From NCBI GenBank assembly GCA_023421115.1, contig JAEZUI010000070.1:5478-69477 (forward strand): a stretch of 64,000 nucleotides of DNA. The letters run 5' to 3'. A program made the position numbers and the translations under genes. Below, piece after piece: positions 43,254 through 52,197 of the stretch. The notes under the pieces were generated by a model. It saw only the letters and a list, made by a program, of their open reading frames with translations, ran no database searches and was not told the origin of the DNA. This stretch comes from Bacillota bacterium. GTDB taxonomy: Bacteria > Bacillota > Clostridia > Acetivibrionales > Acetivibrionaceae. Every line of letters begins with the position of its first letter. Positions within the stretch are counted from its first letter, which is position 1.

Positions 43254-44546
43254 TCATAAATTATTTTTAATACTTAAAAACTTTCTTATTTTTCCTATAT
43301 AATAAAGTGAACCGTATGCACAAATTACATCAACATCGGAAACAACTCGGCTTAAACTTGTTTTAACGGCCTCTTCAATTGTATCACTAACTGAGACATT
43401 TTTACAATACTTCAAAAGAAAATCTGCCATATCTTTCGATGATAATGCCCTATTGCTGTCAGGTGTTACTGTTATATATTCCGCTGCTAAAGGCAAAGTT
43501 GGCATAACAATGGAGGTGATATCCTTATCCTTAAGTGCACCAACAATAAATAAAATCTTTTTTCCTGGAAAATACTCTTTTAAAACCTCTGCTAGAACCT
43601 CAGCACCTTCTCCGTTATGAGCACCGTCTATTAGAAAAATAGGCTGCTTACTCAAAACCTCAAGTCTTCCTGGCCATTTTGCACTAGCCAAGCCTCTTCT
43701 AATACTGTTGTCAGATATTTTATATCCTTTGTCCCTAAGTATTTCAAGAGTACGTATAGCAACAACAGCATTTTTTATCTGATGCTCTCCTAAAAGTGAT
43801 ATCTTCAGAGAACCAAAATTCTCCAACTCAAATTCCTGTCCCTCTATTGAATAAGCTCCTTTTTTGACCCTCCGAAAATCCGCTGTGTATAATTTTGCAT
43901 TTTTTTCTTTACACACTTGGCTAACTACTTCTAAAACACTATCCTTCTGAGATAAAGCAACCACATCAGCTCCAAGCTTAACAATTCCAGCCTTTTCAAA
44001 TGCTATTTTTTCAAGAGTGTCTCCGAGTTTGTCCATATGATCATAGCTAATAGCTGTAATAACCGATACTAAAGACTCCTTTATAACATTTGTAGCATCA
44101 AATCTTCCACCAAGACCAACTTCCAAAACAACTATATCACACTTCATCTCATAAAAATACTCAAACGCAATTGCTGTAACAATTTCAAACTCTGTTGGAT
44201 AGACCTGATATTTTGAGATCATAACATCAACTTTTTCCTTGACAAAAGAAGTTATCCTAGCAAGATCATCTCCACTAATTTCATCATTATTTATTTTGAT
44301 CCTCTCATTAAAACGTTCAAGGCTTGGAGATGTAAATATACCAACTTTAAACCCAGCTTCCATCAACACACTACTAATAAATGTGACCGTTGAGCCTTTT
44401 CCATTAGTCCCCGCCACATGAACATATTTAAGTTTGTCCTGAGGATTACCCAGCAAGCCAAGCAAAGTCTCAATACTTTCAAGTCCGAGTTTTATTCCAA
44501 ACTTCAAAGTTCCATGAATATAGTTTAATGCTTCATTATAATTCAT
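43254..44546 (-). CDS. folC: Bifunctional folylpolyglutamate / dihydrofolate synthase
   Basis: A Mur-ligase-superfamily enzyme adding glutamates to (dihydro)folates with ATP. The 430-residue product shows HVAGTNGKGSTVTF (ATP loop), FTSPSLERFNERIKIN, EVGLGGRFDATNV, the SYDHMDKLGDTLEKIAFEK segment and LIDGAHNGEGAEVL in order, all diagnostic. The start chosen is ATG 44544-44546 behind AGGGGAAA, giving MNYNEALNYIHG; a longer frame lacks an SD. It follows secA on the same strand after a terminator and precedes the TPR gene by 9 bp. Confidence 0.93.
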   Translation of the reverse strand: MNYNEALNYIHGTLKFGIKLGLESIETLLGLLGNPQDKLKYVHVAGTNGKGSTVTFISSVLMEAGFKVGIFTSPSLERFNERIKINNDEISGDDLARITSFVKEKVDVMISKYQVYPTEFEIVTAIAFEYFYEMKCDIVVLEVGLGGRFDATNVIKESLVSVITAISYDHMDKLGDTLEKIAFEKAGIVKLGADVVALSQKDSVLEVVSQVCKEKNAKLYTADFRRVKKGAYSIEGQEFELENFGSLKISLLGEHQIKNAVVAIRTLEILRDKGYKISDNSIRRGLASAKWPGRLEVLSKQPIFLIDGAHNGEGAEVLAEVLKEYFPGKKILFIVGALKDKDITSIVMPTLPLAAEYITVTPDSNRALSSKDMADFLLKYCKNVSVSDTIEEAVKTSLSRVVSDVDVICAYGSLYYIGKIRKFLSIKNNL

Positions 44547-44647
44547 ACTGTTTCCCCTTTTATCTTCGGTAAAATTCATTATAAACATAATGCCAATCTT
44601 AAAATCAAAAATTTTCTTTCAATTTATTCCAACATACAGATTAATAT

Positions 44648-44680
44648 TAAAATTGTGATGACCTCTCGGCCATCACAACT
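44648..44680 (-). terminator. Intrinsic terminator of secA
   Basis: Minus-strand hairpin TTGTGATGGCC / GGTCATCACAA around GAGA with one mismatch, followed by TTTTAATATT. It lies about 15 bp past the secA stop. Confidence 0.8.
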
Positions 44681-44693
44681 TAAAACAAATCAA

Positions 44694-47435
44694 TTATTCA
44701 TTTATACCACAGCACTTTTTATATTTTTTGCCGCTACCGCAAGGGCATAAGTCATTTCTGCCCACTTTATCTTTCTGACTCTTGACAACCGGCTTTTTGG
44801 CTTCATCTCCATGAGATGTTTCTATAGGCTCAGCAACCTTTTCACGCTGAGGTGCCTCTTGCTCTCGATTTATATGTGTATTTAAAATCACTTTAACTGC
44901 ATCAAACTGGATATTTTTATTCATTTCCTCAAACATATCAAAACCTTCGAATTTATACTCAATAACAGGGTCTCTCTGACCGTAAGATCTCAAATGAATT
45001 CCATGTTTGAGCTGATCCATAGCATCAATGTGATCCATCCATTTCTGGTCAACTATCCTTAAGAGAATAACTCTTTCAAGCTCTCTCATAAGTTCAGAAC
45101 CCAATTCAGCTTCTTTATCCTCGTATCTTTTTGTAATCATCTCAAGAATCTTTTCTTTTAGGTCTTCTTTTGTAAGGCCTTCCAGATCATCTTTTGAATA
45201 ATTCAAACTACCTACCGGAACATAAGACCCTTCTGCATAAGCCCTTATACTTGCCCAATCCCAGTAATCAGGGTGCGGACTTTCACTGCAGTAAAGGTGC
45301 ACTGTATCATCAGCGATACCTTCAAACATTTTTAAGAAGCTGTCCTTTATGCTCTCCCCGTCTAAAACTTTTCTTCTTTGCGCATATATTACTTCTCTTT
45401 GTTTATTCATTACATCATCGTACTGCAATACATTCTTTCTTATTCCAAAGTTTCTTCCTTCTACCTTTTTCTGAGCATTTTCAATTTGGTTTGAAAGTAT
45501 CCTTGCCTCAATAGGTTGATCCTCCTCAAGGCCCAACATATTAACCATTCCTTGCAGTCTATCAGAACCGAAAAGCCTCATCAAATCGTCTTCTAAGGAT
45601 ATATAAAATCTTGAAGAACCTGGATCACCCTGACGACCTGCCCTACCTCTCAACTGATTATCTATACGTCTTGACTCGTGTCTTTCAGTACCTATTATAT
45701 GAAGTCCACCCGCTTCAACAACCTTATCCCTCTCCTTATTAGTAGTTTCCTTGAAGCCCTCATACAATTGTCTATATACTGCTCTTGCTGCTAATATTTC
45801 TTGATCATCAGTGTCATTAAAACCCGTAGCCTGGTTAATTAAATCATCATGATATCCTTTTTTTCTCATTTCTTGTTTTGACATATATTCCGGGTTACCA
45901 CCTAACATTATGTCGGTACCACGACCAGCCATGTTTGTAGCGATGGTAACTGCTCCAAATTTTCCTGCCTGTGCTATGATTTCAGCTTCCTTGTCATGGT
46001 ACTTAGCATTCAATACCTGATGAGGAATGCCTCTCTTTTTGAGCATAGAACCTAATAATTCCGATTTATCAATAGATATAGTACCTATTAAGGCTGGCTG
46101 TCCTTTTTGATGACACTCAACAATATCGTTTATAACGGCATTAAACTTACCCACTTCATTCTTATATACAACATCGTTATGGTCAATTCTGGCAATAGGT
46201 TTATTGGTCGGAATTACAATAACGTCCAACTTATAAATATCCTGAAACTCCTGTTCTTCTGTAAGAGCCGTGCCGGTCATACCAGATAGCTTAGTGTACA
46301 TTCTGAAATAGTTCTGGAATGTAATGGTGGCAAGAGTTTTACTTTCTCTTTCAACTTTCACTCCCTCTTTCGCCTCTATTGCTTGATGTAATCCGTCACT
46401 ATAACGTCTTCCGTACATTAAACGTCCGGTAAACTCATCAACAATTATAATTTCTCCTTCCTTGACAACATAATCTTTGTCAAGCTTCATAATACCATGA
46501 GCTCTTAAAGCCTGATTTATGTGATGCGAAATTGTAAGGTTATCTGAATCGGAAAGATTCTCAATTCCAAAGAATGCCTCTGCCTTTTTAACACCTTGGG
46601 CTGACAATGCTGCAGTATTAGCCTTTTCATCAACAATATAATCAGCGTCTATATTATCAGAATCCTCTTTATCATCAAGCTGAGTAAAAACCTTTACTCT
46701 TAGTCGTCTTACAAAAGAATCTGCAACCTTGTATAGCTCAGTAGACTTGTCTCCCTGTCCGGATATTATAAGAGGTGTTCTTGCTTCATCCACAAGGATA
46801 CTGTCCACCTCATCCACTATGGCATAATGCAAATCCCTTTGTACCATATCTTCCTTGTATATAACCATATTGTCCCTTAGGTAATCAAATCCATACTCAT
46901 TATTGGTACCATAGGTAATATCGCAGTTATACGCCTCTCTTCTTTCTTTGTTGTCAAGGCCGTGAACAATGAGACCAACAGACAAACCAAGAAAATTATA
47001 TACTTTCCCCATCCACTCACTATCACGTTTTGCCAAATAGTCATTCACTGTTACAACATGAACACCTTTACCTTGAAGTGCATTCAAATAAACAGGAAGG
47101 GTCGCAACAAGGGTTTTTCCTTCCCCCGTTCTCATTTCAGCTATCCTTCCCTGGTGAAGTACAATACCTCCGATAAGCTGAACTTTAAAGTGTCTCATTC
47201 CAAGAACTCTCCAAGATGCTTCCCTCATAACCGCAAAAGCTTCCGGAAGAATATCGTTAAGAGTCTCTCCATCTTCAATTCTCTTTTTAAATTCCTGTGT
47301 TTTACCTTTAAGTTGATCATCGCTTAAAGCCTTAATCTCTTCTTCTAAACTATCTATCTTATCCACAATAGGCATAATTCTTTTAAGCTCTCTGTCACTA
47401 TAACTTCCAATAATCTTCTCAATTAATTTTTTCAT
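44694..47435 (-). CDS. secA: Preprotein translocase ATPase SecA
   Basis: Motor of Sec-dependent secretion, acting with SecYEG at the membrane. The 913-residue product has Walker A MRTGEGKTLVATLP, the DEVDSILVDEARTPL box, and the NBD2 motifs NMAGRGTDIMLGG and QLRGRAGRQGDPG. The C-terminal SecB/lipid-binding zinc motif CPCGSGKKYKKCCG is complete. The ATG at 47433-47435 follows TTGGAGG, giving MKKLIEKIIG; a ten-codon upstream extension is discounted. prfB, its usual downstream neighbour in Firmicutes, is absent. The large exoproteins in this window should depend on it. Confidence 0.97.
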   Translation of the reverse strand: MKKLIEKIIGSYSDRELKRIMPIVDKIDSLEEEIKALSDDQLKGKTQEFKKRIEDGETLNDILPEAFAVMREASWRVLGMRHFKVQLIGGIVLHQGRIAEMRTGEGKTLVATLPVYLNALQGKGVHVVTVNDYLAKRDSEWMGKVYNFLGLSVGLIVHGLDNKERREAYNCDITYGTNNEYGFDYLRDNMVIYKEDMVQRDLHYAIVDEVDSILVDEARTPLIISGQGDKSTELYKVADSFVRRLRVKVFTQLDDKEDSDNIDADYIVDEKANTAALSAQGVKKAEAFFGIENLSDSDNLTISHHINQALRAHGIMKLDKDYVVKEGEIIIVDEFTGRLMYGRRYSDGLHQAIEAKEGVKVERESKTLATITFQNYFRMYTKLSGMTGTALTEEQEFQDIYKLDVIVIPTNKPIARIDHNDVVYKNEVGKFNAVINDIVECHQKGQPALIGTISIDKSELLGSMLKKRGIPHQVLNAKYHDKEAEIIAQAGKFGAVTIATNMAGRGTDIMLGGNPEYMSKQEMRKKGYHDDLINQATGFNDTDDQEILAARAVYRQLYEGFKETTNKERDKVVEAGGLHIIGTERHESRRIDNQLRGRAGRQGDPGSSRFYISLEDDLMRLFGSDRLQGMVNMLGLEEDQPIEARILSNQIENAQKKVEGRNFGIRKNVLQYDDVMNKQREVIYAQRRKVLDGESIKDSFLKMFEGIADDTVHLYCSESPHPDYWDWASIRAYAEGSYVPVGSLNYSKDDLEGLTKEDLKEKILEMITKRYEDKEAELGSELMRELERVILLRIVDQKWMDHIDAMDQLKHGIHLRSYGQRDPVIEYKFEGFDMFEEMNKNIQFDAVKVILNTHINREQEAPQREKVAEPIETSHGDEAKKPVVKSQKDKVGRNDLCPCGSGKKYKKCCGINE

Positions 47436-47514
47436 GTTTAAAAACCTCCAAATATTATTTAACAATAAACACCAAAGGGCTCTAATGCCTTAATGTTTTA
47501 ATTTTTAATCCAAG

Positions 47515-48093
47515 CTAGTTTCCTATCTTTCGTGGTTTCAATATAAACTGCAAACATAACAAAAACAACCCTACTGCTACAATAATATCTCCAATACTTA
47601 TCACAGGCATTCCTAAACCGATAAAGCCAGGAACACTTATTATGTCTGCTAAAACCGGAATGTTTGTTGCCGCATCTAAAGCTACATGTTTGTTGTCTGC
47701 TCCTCTTAGCATTAAGTCGAGAGCCTCGGTCATATAAGCTTCGTTGCCTAAAAGGCTCATATCAACCGGCATCCTGCCTCCATTAAACAGCATTACCAAA
47801 GCATTAAGCAAGGCACCTAATCCAATAAACCACAGACCCACATATCTTCTATTGAACCAAATAACCAAGAATACTAAGCAAAATATCGTACCATTGACTA
47901 TCAATGTAATAAAGGTTCCAAACTTATATCCCCTTACTTCTGCAATAGAAGATAAAATTTGCAGGACCACAGCCGGTAACAACAACCACGAGTTTTCGAA
48001 CTTTATATTATCAAAACTCGGCCTACTTCCATTACTGTAACTAACAATAATTCCAATTAAAAAAGCAAAAAACATCACAACAATATAAAGCAA
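47515..48093 (-). CDS. DUF5317-family membrane protein
   Basis: A 192-residue polytopic protein with about six hydrophobic segments. It has a conserved-looking core NALVMLFNGGRMPVDMSLLG and an extracytoplasmic loop with ADNKHVALDAATNIPVLADI. This is the pattern of DUF5317 proteins of Clostridia and Actinobacteria, whose function is unknown. The start is TTG 48091-48093, 6 nt after AAGGGGTG. It lies 80 bp upstream of secA on the same strand. Confidence 0.75.
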   Translation of the reverse strand: MLYIVVMFFAFLIGIIVSYSNGSRPSFDNIKFENSWLLLPAVVLQILSSIAEVRGYKFGTFITLIVNGTIFCLVFLVIWFNRRYVGLWFIGLGALLNALVMLFNGGRMPVDMSLLGNEAYMTEALDLMLRGADNKHVALDAATNIPVLADIISVPGFIGLGMPVISIGDIIVAVGLFLLCLQFILKPRKIGN

Positions 48094-48176
48094 TTTATCA
48101 CCCCTTATTTAAATAGAGTGAAATCTACATTTCTGGAAAAAGCATTTTTTCCGTTTATGGAAATCATATACATTAT

Positions 48177-48602
48177 TTAATTGTAGCAAAGCGGGGGAGA
48201 AATATCCGAATGACAAAAGATAATAACTTTTTTTATTATTTTAGATGCAGCAATAAAAGCAATAAACAAAAACGTCATCAATACAATCGGTTTAAATGTT
48301 TTATTGTTAGCTGCCAACCATGACTTTATATTTGTTTTATCTAAATTTGAAATAAATATGGTATTACTAAATTTTATATTAAAAAAAGAAGCAGAACTTG
48401 CCTTAAATGCATGCTTTTCATTTAAACACTCAATTAAGCATTCGATTTGCTTAGCAGTAAGCTCTCCTTCATAACCTAAAACTATATCAATTACTTCTTT
48501 AGTCAAGATGGAAGGATCAGATAAAATTTCTGTTAAATTTATAATACCATCCGAAGTCAGTGCTGATAAAATCAGCAAACTGATAAATAATTTTCTTAAC
48601 AT
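48177..48602 (-). CDS. Small hypothetical protein with N- and C-terminal hydrophobic segments
   Basis: Not recognised. The 141-residue frame starts MLRKLFISLLILSALTSDG (signal-like), has a polar centre (TAKQIECLIECLNEKHAF) and a membrane helix near residues 105-124, and ends in a short Cys/His-containing tail. GGGAAGG precedes ATG 48600-48602. It fits between two same-strand genes with no competing frame. The support is only the SD, the plausible topology and the spacing. Confidence 0.45.
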   Translation of the reverse strand: MLRKLFISLLILSALTSDGIINLTEILSDPSILTKEVIDIVLGYEGELTAKQIECLIECLNEKHAFKASSASFFNIKFSNTIFISNLDKTNIKSWLAANNKTFKPIVLMTFLFIAFIAASKIIKKVIIFCHSDISPPLCYN

Positions 48603-48699
48603 TTGTACCTTCCCAACTTTTATTTGTTCCTATAGCAATTTTAACTAATTTTTTAGATTTAATCAACAGTTAAATTAGGAATAGCTAAGAATTAATTTC

Positions 48700-48999
48700 C
48701 TAGAAACCTTTTCTATTTGCTAATTTGTTTAATATTGTGTTATAACCATCTGCTCCATAGTTTAAAGCTCTGTTAATTCTACTTATTGTAGCAGTACTCG
48801 CACCGGTAACCTCACTAATATCCGTATACGTCTTACCTTCTCTTAACATACTTGCAACCTGAAGCCTTTGTGCAAGTGCTTTAATTTCTGAAACAGTACA
48901 AATATCTTCAAAAAAATTATAGCACTCTTCTATATTTTCCAGAAGTAATATTGCTTCAAATAACTTGTCTGTCATATCATCTTTTAGTTTAGAATTCAT
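48700..48999 (-). CDS. YerC/YecD-family TrpR-related DNA-binding protein
   Basis: A 99-residue helical DNA-binding protein related to the Trp repressor. Visible are the central ICTVSEIKALAQRLQVASML and the HTH segment REGKTYTDISEVTGASTATI, then SRINRALNYGADGY. The family is widely conserved in Firmicutes with no assigned operator. The start chosen is ATG 48997-48999 after GGAGTTGGAG; a 22-codon upstream extension is discounted. It stands alone upstream of a long intergenic region. Confidence 0.85.
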   Translation of the reverse strand: MNSKLKDDMTDKLFEAILLLENIEECYNFFEDICTVSEIKALAQRLQVASMLREGKTYTDISEVTGASTATISRINRALNYGADGYNTILNKLANRKGF

Positions 49000-49065
49000 T
49001 ACTCCAACTCCGTTCAAAAAAGCAGTTAATAAAGTCTTTACAAAAAAGGTATAAATGTGTTCCAA

Positions 49066-49526
49066 TAATTATCTGTATAAGTAAATCTAAAATATATACC
49101 GCTAATTATCTTCACCCTTAGTGATTACAATATCAGCTTTTTTGAAAAGAGTCAAGAATCCATTAGATCATTAGATAACATAGGTCTATAAGTTTCTTTT
49201 ATAATTCTTCAAATATCTTTTGAAAAATATTGAAAAAATAGTGGTATTGAATATACTTTCATGTTATAATTTAAGTGAAATTCAAACGCTTTTAATCCGT
49301 ATATGACAAAAGCTTATTATGTGGATTTTTATGAAACTCCAACTTTAAAGGCTTTTTAAATAACTGTTTTCGAATTTTCTAGTTGTTATATTCTTCAAAG
49401 TAATTACTCTTAAAAATATTGATTTCTACTCAAAGTATAAACCAAATGTGACCTCTAAATTATCCCAAATATCAAAACGTTGCTTTTTTTAAAATATTTT
49501 GTCGAATAATGTGATGTTGTGACGAA
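49066..49526. other. AT-rich intergenic region between divergent yerC-like gene and cca
   Basis: About 460 bp with no gene. A TATAAT occurs at 49266-49271 without a properly spaced -35. The rest of the gap up to cca holds the candidate small RNA described separately. Confidence 0.4.
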
Positions 49527-49562
49527 TTGTTACATTATTCTACAATTTAGTATATATTAATC

Positions 49563-49646
49563 TCAAGTAATTTTATAAAAGTTACTCCCCTAAATCCCGA
49601 TGCATTCTCCCTTCTCTTCTTTGGAATGCACGGGGTATTTTTTTAT
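49563..49646 (+). ncRNA. Candidate small RNA or leader transcript with terminator upstream of cca
   Basis: TTGTTA (49527-49532), 18-bp spacer and TATATA (49551-49556) predict a start near 49563. A small AGTAA...TTACT hairpin follows. A strong hairpin, CCC..TGCATTC (49596-49607) with GAATGCA..GGGG (49624-49635), leads into TATTTTTTTAT. No frame lies between. It is 150 bp before the cca start, so it is either an independent small RNA or an attenuated leader. Confidence 0.35.
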
Positions 49647-49796
49647 CCTTTTCTGGTTGTTTTGACGACTTTGCATATTCTAGGGTTTTTATAATTTTCC
49701 CAATACTTAAAGAAATAAATTCTTAAAATATTATAGTAAAATGGTATATAATATTTTTAAGGCTTGCTTGATTTTTTAAGATAGAAAGGAAACATA

Positions 49797-51113
49797 ATGA
49801 ATAGTATTTTTAAAATAGATTTACCGGAAGAGGTAACACAAATTATAAATACGCTTAATGATAACAACTATAAGGCATACATTGTCGGGGGTTGCGTAAG
49901 GGATAGCATACTTAAGAAACATCCTAAGGATTGGGATGTTTCAACCTCGGCAACTACAGATCAAATTAAGTCTATTTTTAGAAAAACAATTGATACAGGA
50001 ATAAAGCATGGAACCGTTTCAGTGGTTATAGACAATAAAGTTATTGAAGTTACAACCTTTAGGACAACTCGTATAGAAGATGAGAAGTGCTTAATTACAG
50101 ACCTTTCCTATAGAGATTTAACAATAAATGCAATGGCATATCACCCTTTAGAAGGTTTATTTGACCCACATTCCGGTATTGAAGATATAAAAAATGCTAT
50201 TATACGTGCTGTTGGAAATGCTGACGACAGGTTTAAAGAAGATCCTCTAAGAATGCTTCGTGCTGTGCGTTTTTGTGCAGTGTTGGAATTTGATATTGAA
50301 GCTTCAACTCTTACTGCTATCAAAAGAAACAGTACTCTTATTAACGATGTCAGTCAGGAGCGAATAAGGGATGAACTTACTAAAATACTTACCTCACGTC
50401 AGCCCTTTAAATTCAATTTATTAAGAGATTCACAGCTTTTAAAATTTATTTTGCCTGAATTTAATGTCTGCTATGACATTACTCAAAATCACCCTTATCA
50501 TATTTTCAATGTTGCTTTTCACTCCTTAAAGACAGTGTCTGAAATTGAAAATAAAGTAAGTCTCAAATGGACTATGCTTCTTCATGATACGGGAAAAGCC
50601 CTAGCAAAATCAACCGATAAAAAGGGAACAGACCATTTTTATGGTCATCCTGAAAAAAGTATATATATAGCAAAAGCTGTATTAGAAAGACTTAAGTTCG
50701 ATAATAAAACCATAATAAAGGTTTGTCATCTTATAAAATATCACGACAGGCGCATACAGCCCGATTTCAACTCTGTACGAAAAGCTGTAAGTGAAATAGG
50801 CAAGGATTATTTTATTGATCTTATAAAAGTACAAGAAGCAGATAAACGAGGACAAAACCCAGAATTTTTGAACTCATCACTCAAAGATTTATATAAAACG
50901 AAAGAGATATATACCGACATAATTAATGAACAACAATGCTTATCAATCAAAGATTTGAAAATCAATGGCAGCGACCTTATATCTTTAGGCTATCAGCAAG
51001 GTAAAGAAATTGGGTATATACTAGAAAAACTTCTATATACTATATTAGAAAAACCCGAGCTCAATACTTATGACGATCTTTTGGAAATGGCGAAATCTTT
51101 TAAAAAACTTTAA
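49797..51113 (+). CDS. cca: tRNA nucleotidyltransferase (CCA-adding enzyme family, with HD domain)
   Basis: Adds or repairs the 3'-CCA of tRNAs. The 438-residue product has the nucleotidyltransferase head YIVGGCVRDSIL and the metal-binding DWD (KDWDVSTSA). The flexible-loop and neck motifs DLSYRDLTINAMAY and EDPLRMLRAVRFCA are present, and an HD phosphohydrolase-like domain with LLHDTGKA follows from about residue 255. Poly(A) polymerase or A-adding paralogues share this layout, so full CCA specificity is inferred. AAAGGAAAC precedes ATG 49797. The alpha/beta hydrolase gene begins 12 bp after its stop, so the two form an operon. Confidence 0.88.
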   Translation: MNSIFKIDLPEEVTQIINTLNDNNYKAYIVGGCVRDSILKKHPKDWDVSTSATTDQIKSIFRKTIDTGIKHGTVSVVIDNKVIEVTTFRTTRIEDEKCLITDLSYRDLTINAMAYHPLEGLFDPHSGIEDIKNAIIRAVGNADDRFKEDPLRMLRAVRFCAVLEFDIEASTLTAIKRNSTLINDVSQERIRDELTKILTSRQPFKFNLLRDSQLLKFILPEFNVCYDITQNHPYHIFNVAFHSLKTVSEIENKVSLKWTMLLHDTGKALAKSTDKKGTDHFYGHPEKSIYIAKAVLERLKFDNKTIIKVCHLIKYHDRRIQPDFNSVRKAVSEIGKDYFIDLIKVQEADKRGQNPEFLNSSLKDLYKTKEIYTDIINEQQCLSIKDLKINGSDLISLGYQQGKEIGYILEKLLYTILEKPELNTYDDLLEMAKSFKKL

Positions 51114-51125
51114 AGGTGATAAAAT

Positions 51126-52058
51126 ATGATAACTGAAACATTTACATATAGCTCCTATGATGGTGAGAATATCTTCGTATATAAATGGTCCCCTGAGAAA
51201 ATTAAAATACTAGGTATTGTCCACATTTCTCATGGACTATCCGAACATGCAGGAAGATATAACAATTTTGCAGAAGAGTTAACATCTGCGGGCTACATTG
51301 TCTATGCACACGACCAAAGAGGCCACGGGAAAACAGCAAAAAACACAGATCATATTGTTCATATCAGTGACGGGGGCTGGACTTACATGCAAAAAGATCT
51401 TTTGCTACTTATTGACCTTATAAAAAAGGCTCACGGAGAATTGCCAATTTTTCTTTTCGGACATAGTATGGGTAGCTTTATATTGAGAAATGTACTTCAA
51501 GATAGTCACCCCAATGTAAAGGGCGCAATAATTTCAGGTACGGGCTGTTTCGAAACCCTTGCCCTAAATGCGGGTATTTTAATTGCTAAATCATTGATTA
51601 AAAGAAGAGGCGCACATAAAAGAAGCTATTATATAAATAATATTACGTTTAAAGCATTTAACTTAAATATCGCCCAACCCAAAACCTTTTTTGACTGGAT
51701 AAGTAGAGATGATAAAATTATTAGCAGCTTTTTAAATGACCCTCTGTGTAGAATTAATTGTTCAAACAATCTGTTTCTTGAGCTTTTTAACGGATTAAAG
51801 ACAATACAAAGTCCAAAATCCGTTATAAAAATCCCAAAAAGCATTCCGTTACTTATACTTTCTGGGGATAATGACCCTGTAGGTCACTGGGGCAGAGACG
51901 TATTTGAATTGGTAAAACTTTACATAAACATTGGTGTTAAAGATGTGCAATACAAATTATACCCTTTTGCACGGCATGAATTAGTCAACGAAATAAACAA
52001 AGACGAAATTATACACGATATAATTAAATGGTTAAATATTATTGTGAAAAATAAATAG
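51126..52058 (+). CDS. Alpha/beta hydrolase (monoacylglycerol lipase / lysophospholipase-like)
   Basis: A 310-residue serine hydrolase of the Hydrolase_4 family. HISHGLSEHAGRYNNFA, AHDQRGHGKT and the nucleophile elbow FGHSMGSFI are present. The catalytic Asp is in LSGDNDPVGHWG and the catalytic His in FARHELVNE. No signal peptide is seen, so it is cytoplasmic. It probably cleaves monoacylglycerols or lysophospholipids. AAAGGTGAT precedes ATG 51126, 12 bp after cca. A degenerate fragment of the 3' half of this same gene lies 1.4 kb downstream (53402-53528). Confidence 0.87.
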   Translation: MITETFTYSSYDGENIFVYKWSPEKIKILGIVHISHGLSEHAGRYNNFAEELTSAGYIVYAHDQRGHGKTAKNTDHIVHISDGGWTYMQKDLLLLIDLIKKAHGELPIFLFGHSMGSFILRNVLQDSHPNVKGAIISGTGCFETLALNAGILIAKSLIKRRGAHKRSYYINNITFKAFNLNIAQPKTFFDWISRDDKIISSFLNDPLCRINCSNNLFLELFNGLKTIQSPKSVIKIPKSIPLLILSGDNDPVGHWGRDVFELVKLYINIGVKDVQYKLYPFARHELVNEINKDEIIHDIIKWLNIIVKNK

Positions 52059-52197
52059 TTATATTTGTCGGAATCATACCGCGTTTATTAATCTAATCTT
52101 CTCAATGTACTAAATCCGGTAATGTAGGCATACTCAGTCCTCATTTTGGTTTTATCTCTGTTTGAAGCTCGAAGTCTTAGCAACAAGGATAATGTGC

